This document shows positions 5,628-9,466 of a stretch of 9,466 nt of DNA, piece after piece (the stretch's first letter is position 1; every line of letters begins with the position of its first letter). The translations under genes and the position numbers were made by a program. This stretch comes from Clostridia bacterium (lineage in GTDB: Bacteria > Bacillota > Clostridia > Oscillospirales > Oscillospiraceae): positions 1 to 9,466 of the forward strand of contig JAGKTU010000107.1 in NCBI GenBank assembly GCA_021153265.1. Reading direction: 5' to 3'. Below the pieces are notes generated by a model, which searched no databases, was not told the DNA's origin, and was given only the letters and a program-made list of their open reading frames with translations.

Positions 5628-5955
5628 CGACACGGGTCTATAAGCCGGGTTCTGTCTTGACAGCCATCTATCTAGCCCCGCGATTGCTCGTGGGATCAAG
5701 CCGCCTCCTCGGGACGATCGGGCAGATCGCATGTCCCTCCACGGCGTTGCTCCGGGATAGAGTTTACATCGTAAAACCCATGTTACCATGGGCCGGGTGG
5801 GCTCTTACCCCACCTTTTCAGCCTTACCCGGGAAAACCCGGGCGGTATATCTCTGTTGCACTTGTCCTGAGGTCACCCTCGGCGGGCGTTACCCGTTATC
5901 CCTGCCCTGTGGAGCCCGGACTTTCCTCATCCGCGGCCTTTCGGCCTGCGTGCGA
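5628..5955 (-). ncRNA. rnpB: RNase P RNA, A type, probably lacking its extreme 5' end
   Basis: RNase P RNA is the catalytic subunit that matures tRNA 5' ends. Read on the - strand, it shows the universal P4 5' strand GAGGAAAGTCCGGGCTCC (5928-5911), GTGCAACAGAGA, GGTAAGAGCCCACC, GTAAACTC with GGAGCAA, and the 3' P4 strand ACAGAACCCGGCTTA (5655-5641). A small P3 hairpin, CGCAGGCC-GAAA-GGCCGCG, precedes P4. The length of about 328 is slightly short for A-type RNAs. The 3' tail AGACCCGTGTCG should be the 3' strand of P1, and ATGGCTGTC the 3' strand of P2. Their expected partners, close to CGACACGGGTCT and GACAGCCAT, are absent upstream of P3, where the sequence instead runs straight into the murD start. 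The exact 5' end is therefore uncertain, and no convincing promoter is seen on the - strand above 5955. The terminator just downstream is strong. Confidence 0.94.
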
Positions 5956-5956
5956 T

Positions 5957-7315
5957 ATGGTGGCATTTGAAAGATATTTTAATTCCCTCCGGGGGAAGAG
6001 AATCGCAGTTTTGGGCCTGGGCGTCAGTAACCGACCCCTGGTGCGGCTGCTGCTGGAGTTCGGCTGCGATGTTACCGGTTGCGACCGGACGCCTAGGGAG
6101 AAACTGGACGCGGAAGTTTTGGAACTGGAGAAAAGCGGCTGTAAGCTCCGCGTCGGCGATGGATACTTAGATGGCGTGGAGGCGGATGTGCTGTTCCGTA
6201 CCCCCGGTATGCATCCGGGCAACCCGGCAATTGTGGCGCTGAAGGAACGCGGCGCGGAGGTGACCTCTGAGATGGAGGTTTTCTTCGGTGTCTGTCCCTG
6301 TCCCATCATCGCTGTCACCGGCTCTGACGGAAAAACCACCACTACCACCCTGATCTCCGAGATGCTGAAAGCTGCCGGCAAACGGGTCTGGCTGGGCGGC
6401 AACATCGGCACGCCCCTGCTGCCCTTGACCCGGCAGATGGAAAAGACGGATTTTGCCGTGGTGGAGCTGAGTTCCTTCCAGCTCATGGACATGACCCGCA
6501 GTCCTGCCCGGGCGGTGGTGACCAATCTGGCACCCAACCATCTGGACATCCACAAGGATATGGATGAGTATGTGGAGGCGAAGAAGAATATTTTCCGCTA
6601 TCAGGGCGCAAGCGACTTGCTGATCCTCAACGCCGACAATGACATCACAGATGGCTTCGCCGGCAACGGTGTGACCCGGAAATTTGCCCGGCTGGGCAAG
6701 GGCCATGTGTGTCTGGATGGCGGTTTCATCCTCCGGGGCGGCGAAAAGGTGCTGGATATCAAGGATATTCTGCTCCCCGGCGTCCACAATATTGAAAACT
6801 ACATGGCAGCCATCGCTGCGGTGGAAGGCTTGGTCAGCGACGAGGTGATTCGCTCCGTTGCCAAGAACTTTGGCGGCGTGGAGCACCGCATCGAACTGGT
6901 GCGGATCAAGGATGGCGTTCGGTTCTACAACGATTCCATCGCCTCCTCTCCCAGCCGCACGATAGCCGGCTTGCGCAGTTTCCCGGAGAAGGTGATCCTC
7001 ATCGCCGGCGGCTATGACAAGCACATTCCCTACGATGTGCTGGGTCCGGAAATCTGCCAGCATGTAAAAAAGCTGTTCCTCGGCGGTGCCACCGGCCCTC
7101 AGATCCGGGCGGCAGCAGAAAATTGCAAGGAGTTTGATCCGGAAAAGCTGGAGATCGTGGACTGCGGCGATTTTGAGAGCGCGGTTCGGGCGGCGGCGGC
7201 GGCTGCGGTCAGCGGTGATGTGGTGCTGATGAGCCCTGCCAGCGCGGCATTCGACCAGTTTAAGAATTTTATGGTTCGCGGAGAATTTTACAAAAAACTC
7301 GTGAAGGAGCTGTAA
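5957..7315 (+). CDS. murD: UDP-N-acetylmuramoyl-L-alanine--D-glutamate ligase
   Basis: MurD adds D-glutamate to UDP-MurNAc-L-alanine in the cytoplasm, an ATP-dependent step of peptidoglycan precursor synthesis. The 452-residue product has the N-terminal nucleotide-fold start (KRIAVLGLGVSN, 14-25), the ATP P-loop TGSDGKTTTTT (121-131), NHLDIH (194-199), a Mur-type VHNIENYMAA linker, the NDSIASSPSRT segment of the C-terminal domain, and the near-terminal SPASAAFDQF...RG. Length is normal for the family. The frame stays open 100 codons upstream, but that stretch is antisense to rnpB and is not protein, so the ATG at 5957 is chosen; it places the glycine motif at the usual distance. There is no Shine-Dalgarno sequence before it, unlike every other gene here, and no visible promoter. 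This suggests the native leader is missing. It heads the murD-ispD-ispF-HAD operon. Confidence 0.95.
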   Translation: MVAFERYFNSLRGKRIAVLGLGVSNRPLVRLLLEFGCDVTGCDRTPREKLDAEVLELEKSGCKLRVGDGYLDGVEADVLFRTPGMHPGNPAIVALKERGAEVTSEMEVFFGVCPCPIIAVTGSDGKTTTTTLISEMLKAAGKRVWLGGNIGTPLLPLTRQMEKTDFAVVELSSFQLMDMTRSPARAVVTNLAPNHLDIHKDMDEYVEAKKNIFRYQGASDLLILNADNDITDGFAGNGVTRKFARLGKGHVCLDGGFILRGGEKVLDIKDILLPGVHNIENYMAAIAAVEGLVSDEVIRSVAKNFGGVEHRIELVRIKDGVRFYNDSIASSPSRTIAGLRSFPEKVILIAGGYDKHIPYDVLGPEICQHVKKLFLGGATGPQIRAAAENCKEFDPEKLEIVDCGDFESAVRAAAAAAVSGDVVLMSPASAAFDQFKNFMVRGEFYKKLVKEL

Positions 7316-7318
7316 GTT

Positions 7319-8041
7319 ATGGACATCACCAAGATCACCCGGCCTGCCCGGAAACTGTTGAAGCTGAAAAAGTGCGGCGCGGTCATCGTGGCAGCTGGAA
7401 ATGCCTCCCGGATGGGAGGAATCGACAAGGTTTTGGCGAAAATCAAGGGGGAAGCTGTGGTCAGCCGTTCCGTGCGCGCCTTTCAGGAATGCGATGCGGT
7501 GGCGGAGATCGTGGTGGTCACCCGGCCGGATCTGATCCCGGAGGTGTCCAAACTCTGCGGCGGTTATTCTAAAGTGAAGGCTGTGGTGGCTGGCGGAAAA
7601 GATCGGGCAGAGTCCGTTCATTTGGGCATGAATGCGCTGAGTGAGGACATCAAGCTGGCGGCGATCCACGACGGCGCAAGACCTATGGCAACCTGGCAGC
7701 TTATTGACCGGTGCATCCGGGCTGCCAACACCTATGGTGCAGCTGCCCCTGCCATCCCGGTGAAGGATACCATCAAGGTGGTGACGGGAGGCGTGGTCAG
7801 CAGTACTCCGGATCGGGAAACCCTGAAGGCGGTGCAGACCCCTCAGGTTTTCGATTTTGACCTGCTCCGTGGTGCGCTGCAAAAGGCGCGATTGGAGGAT
7901 GCCAAGATCACCGATGACTGCTCTGCGGTGGAGAATATGGGTATGTCGGTGAAGATCGTGGAGGGTGACGAGCGGAATATCAAGATCACCACACCGCTGG
8001 ATCTGAAGCTGGCGGAAATGATTCTGGAGGATATGGTATGA
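7319..8041 (+). CDS. ispD: 2-C-methyl-D-erythritol 4-phosphate cytidylyltransferase
   Basis: IspD couples MEP to CTP, giving CDP-methylerythritol in the non-mevalonate isoprenoid pathway. The 240-residue protein has the nucleotide-binding signature VIVAAGNASRMGGIDK (22-37), AGGKDRAESV (91-100), IHDGARP (116-122), PVKDTIK, QTPQVF, TDD and GDERNIKITTPLDL. These are the expected IspD landmarks in order. A basic leader of about 18 residues precedes the first motif, slightly longer than usual. GAAGGAG (7303-7309), 9 bases before ATG, supports the start, which lies 3 bases after the murD stop. Its stop overlaps the start of ispF. Adjacent ispD-ispF is common; linkage to murD makes sense because isoprenoids supply the undecaprenyl carrier for wall precursors, though that functional link is inferred from position. 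Confidence 0.96.
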   Translation: MDITKITRPARKLLKLKKCGAVIVAAGNASRMGGIDKVLAKIKGEAVVSRSVRAFQECDAVAEIVVVTRPDLIPEVSKLCGGYSKVKAVVAGGKDRAESVHLGMNALSEDIKLAAIHDGARPMATWQLIDRCIRAANTYGAAAPAIPVKDTIKVVTGGVVSSTPDRETLKAVQTPQVFDFDLLRGALQKARLEDAKITDDCSAVENMGMSVKIVEGDERNIKITTPLDLKLAEMILEDMV

Positions 8042-8508
8042 GAATCGGACACGGTTATGACGTACATCGGCTGGTGGAAGGCCGGGATCTGATCCTCGGC
8101 GGCGTGAAGATCGAATACGAGTTGGGATTACTGGGACACTCCGATGCGGATGTGCTGCTTCACGCGGTGTCCGATGCCCTGCTGGGCGCGGCGGGTCTGC
8201 GGGATATCGGCTATCACTTCCCGGATACCGATCCTGCCTACAAAGGTGCGGATTCTCTGAAGCTGCTGCAAATTGTGAGCGAAAAGGTGGCGGCTGCCGG
8301 CTATCGGGTCAGCAACATCGATGTGACCATGATCGCGCAGAAGCCGAAGCTGAAGGAGCATATCCCCCAGATGATGGAAAACATTGCCCGTGCGGTGGGC
8401 ATTTCCGTAGATCGAGTGAATGTGAAGGCCACCACGGAAGAGAAATTGGGCTTTACCGGCGAGGGACTGGGCATGTCCTGCCACGCCGTTTGCCTGCTGG
8501 AGGAATAA
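8038..8508 (+). CDS. ispF: 2-C-methyl-D-erythritol 2,4-cyclodiphosphate synthase
   Basis: IspF closes the cyclic diphosphate of MEcPP two steps after IspD in the MEP pathway, acting as a zinc-containing trimer. The 156-residue length is typical. Predicted metal ligands D8, H10 and H42 are present (GYDVH at 6-10, GHSDADVLLHA at 33-43), along with DIGYHFPDTDPAYKGADS and the C-terminal KATTEEKLGFTGEGLGM. The ATG shares four bases with the ispD stop (ATGA), so the two should be translationally coupled; GGAGG (8026-8030) lies inside ispD 7 bases upstream. The middle gene, ispE, is not in the window. Nothing in the sequence looks broken. Confidence 0.97.
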   Translation: MRIGHGYDVHRLVEGRDLILGGVKIEYELGLLGHSDADVLLHAVSDALLGAAGLRDIGYHFPDTDPAYKGADSLKLLQIVSEKVAAAGYRVSNIDVTMIAQKPKLKEHIPQMMENIARAVGISVDRVNVKATTEEKLGFTGEGLGMSCHAVCLLEE

Positions 8509-8512
8509 AGAT

Positions 8513-9286
8513 ATGATCAAAGCGGCATTTTTTGATGTGGACGGCACGCTGCTGTCCCATAAGACACGAAAGGTCTGCCAGAGCACCTATGATGCCATTG
8601 CCGCGCTGCAGGAGAAGGGAATCCTCTGCGTTGTCGCCACCGGGCGGCAGATCACAGCCATGGACAAGCTGCCGGTGGGAGTCATCCCCTTCGATGCCTA
8701 TCTGACGGTGAACGGCCAGATGCTCCACGATAAGCAGCGAAAGCTCCTTTTCGGCGTTCCCATTGAGGGAAAGTGCAAGGAATTTCTCATCAAGAGCTTC
8801 CGCGAGCATACATATCCTGCCTTGATGGTGGAGGCGGACCGGATGTACGTCAACTATATCAGTGACCATGTCATCGATGTACAGGAGGCCATCTCCACGG
8901 CTATGCCGGAGGTTGCTGAGTACACCGGCGCGGATATCTATCAGGTCTGTGCCTATCTGCGGCCGGAGGAGGAACATCTGCTTGACCCGATTGTGGGCGA
9001 GAGTGTGCTGTCCAGGTGGACTTACGGTGGTATGGATGTGATCGCCAAGGGCGGCGGCAAGATGAAGGGTATCCAGCGGTATCTGGAAATGAAAGGCATC
9101 AAAGCGGAGGAAACCATCGCCTTCGGTGACGCGGAGAATGATCTGGAGATGCTTATGTTTGCAGGAATCGGCGTGGCCATGGGCAACGGAGAGGAACAGG
9201 TGAAGGCACAGGCGGACTACGTCACCGCGGATGTGGATGACGACGGCATCGCCAAGGCGCTGCGCCACTTTGGACTCATTGAATAA
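8513..9286 (+). CDS. Cof-type HAD-superfamily phosphatase
   Basis: A 257-residue cytoplasmic hydrolase of the Cof/IIB branch of the HAD superfamily. Motif I is DVDGTLL with nucleophile D8 and acid/base D10, motif II VVATGR with T43, motif III the lysine in GGGKMKG (K183), and motif IV GDAENDLEM (205-213). The large cap domain lies between motifs II and III, about 80-180, as in Cof proteins. These enzymes usually remove phosphate from sugar phosphates, pyridoxal phosphate or flavin/nucleotide phosphates; the substrate cannot be read from the sequence. GGAGG (8499-8503) is 9 bases before ATG, and the gene begins 4 bases after ispF, so it is probably the last gene of the operon. Its terminator appears to be disrupted by the insertion sequence just downstream. 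Confidence 0.93.
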   Translation: MIKAAFFDVDGTLLSHKTRKVCQSTYDAIAALQEKGILCVVATGRQITAMDKLPVGVIPFDAYLTVNGQMLHDKQRKLLFGVPIEGKCKEFLIKSFREHTYPALMVEADRMYVNYISDHVIDVQEAISTAMPEVAEYTGADIYQVCAYLRPEEEHLLDPIVGESVLSRWTYGGMDVIAKGGGKMKGIQRYLEMKGIKAEETIAFGDAENDLEMLMFAGIGVAMGNGEEQVKAQADYVTADVDDDGIAKALRHFGLIE

Positions 9287-9288
9287 AC

Positions 9289-9301
9289 AAAAACGGGGTG
9301 C
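9289..9301 (+). terminator. Possible left half of a terminator split by an insertion sequence
   Basis: AAAAACGGGGTGC, 2 bases after the HAD gene stop, looks like the ascending arm of a GC-rich terminator such as the others in this window, but no matching GCACCCCGTTTTT arm follows. The IS end begins 5 bases later. This is an inference from the missing partner. Confidence 0.35.
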
Positions 9302-9339
9302 CGGATTGAACTGCCCCAGTTTGTACGGACAGCACAAAA

Positions 9340-9352
9340 AAGGGATTCCCTT
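9340..9352 (-). terminator. Weak hairpin after the transposase gene
   Basis: On the - strand AAGGG-AAT-CCCTT is followed by further T residues, 16 bases past the transposase stop. The 5-bp stem is short, so it is a weak terminator at most. Confidence 0.35.
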
Positions 9353-9368
9353 GCAGGATAATTTAATT

Positions 9369-9466
9369 TTAAGCGGAGTGGCGTAACGTCAGCGGCGCCA
9401 CTCCCGTTCTGTTTTGGATTCGTTCATGGTTGTAAAAGTGAATATATCTGTCAATCAGATTGCTGG
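9369..9466 (-). CDS. IS3-family transposase, C-terminal fragment (5' part outside window)
   Basis: The - strand frame from the window edge to TAA at 9371-9369 encodes 31 residues including IDRYIHFYNHERIQNRTG and ending APLTLRHSA. YIxFYNxERIQ followed by a short P-L-x-(Y/L)R tail is the standard end of the integrase-type (DDE) domain of IS3-family OrfB transposases. This is the end of the gene, cut by the window edge rather than truncated in the genome, as far as can be told. The catalytic residues lie upstream, outside the window. It reads toward the murD operon, so the two are convergent. Confidence 0.88.
   Translation of the reverse strand, partial: SNLIDRYIHFYNHERIQNRTGVAPLTLRHSA

Larger units (their letters stand above)
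9307..9466 (-). mobile_element. End of an IS3-family insertion sequence (continues beyond window)
   Basis: From 9307 the sequence runs TGAACTGCCCCAGTTTGTAC, a TG-starting, C-rich end resembling IS3-family terminal inverted repeats, then about 40 bases of non-coding end, then the transposase 3' end on the - strand. The IS lies 20 bases after the HAD gene stop. The other end and any target duplication are outside the window, so the exact boundary and whether the element is intact cannot be seen. Confidence 0.75.

Noticed and set aside
5657..5662. Perfect TTGACA on the + strand as a possible promoter for murD
   Set aside because: It is part of conserved rnpB sequence (the complement of the P2-to-P4 junction), and no -10 hexamer lies 16-18 bases downstream.
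5657..5956. N-terminal extension of murD by 100 codons
   Set aside because: This stretch is the complement of conserved RNase P RNA core sequence; the encoded residues resemble no MurD, and MurD's own N-terminus begins at 5957.
6167..7882. Long - strand open frame (571 codons) opposite murD and ispD
   Set aside because: It spans two confidently identified + strand genes, is rich in His/Gln as expected of an antisense shadow, and has no domain signature.
1..9466. CRISPR array, tRNA genes, riboswitches or prophage genes
   Set aside because: I found no regularly spaced repeats, no tRNA-like cloverleaf with a T-loop GTTCRA motif, no recognisable riboswitch core, and no phage structural or integrase genes.

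Overview
The window looks like chromosomal DNA from a Gram-positive Clostridia-type bacterium, most likely a gut Oscillospirales relative. That placement is an inference. It rests on strong AGGAGG-type ribosome binding sites, A-type RNase P RNA, an SdpR/SdpI pair, lipoproteins with Firmicutes-style signal peptides, and the style of EF-G/EF-Tu. All protein genes in the first 9.3 kb read on the + strand. Only rnpB and a partial transposase lie on the - strand.

Layout. (1) 1-1858: the translation-factor end of a str-type cluster, with the C-terminal third of EF-G (fusA), a spacer carrying a promoter, EF-Tu (tuf), and a strong terminator. The EF-Tu reading frame is open but lacks about 31 residues between GTPase motifs G4 and G5. 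(2) 1861-2911: a two-gene autoregulated operon, an SdpR-type ArsR repressor translationally coupled to an SdpI-type six-helix membrane protein. Two matching palindromes flank the promoter. No SdpC toxin gene is nearby. (3) 2912-4011: a single-gene unit for a lipoprotein with two tandem beta-rich domains, driven by a perfect-consensus promoter with a 10-bp inverted repeat at the start site. (4) 4016-5626: a second, unrelated two-repeat lipoprotein followed by a YgjV-like membrane protein, ending in a terminator that works in both directions. (5) 5628-5955, - strand: RNase P RNA. Its 3' half and core are canonical, but the 5' strands of helices P1 and P2 appear to be missing. (6) 5957-9286: a tight operon murD-ispD-ispF-HAD phosphatase, linking peptidoglycan precursor synthesis with the MEP isoprenoid pathway that feeds undecaprenyl carrier. 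(7) 9307-9466: the end of an IS3-family insertion sequence with the last 31 codons of its transposase on the - strand. It seems to have landed inside the operon's terminator.

The main anomalies are two apparent deletions in normally indispensable genes: in-frame in tuf near 1116, and at the rnpB/murD boundary near 5955. At the second, the RNase P 5' end and the murD ribosome binding site are both absent at the same point. Either could be biology or assembly error. I see no new multi-gene defence or biosynthetic system. The most distinctive biology is the orphan sdpRI operon and the two unrecognised duplicated-domain lipoproteins.
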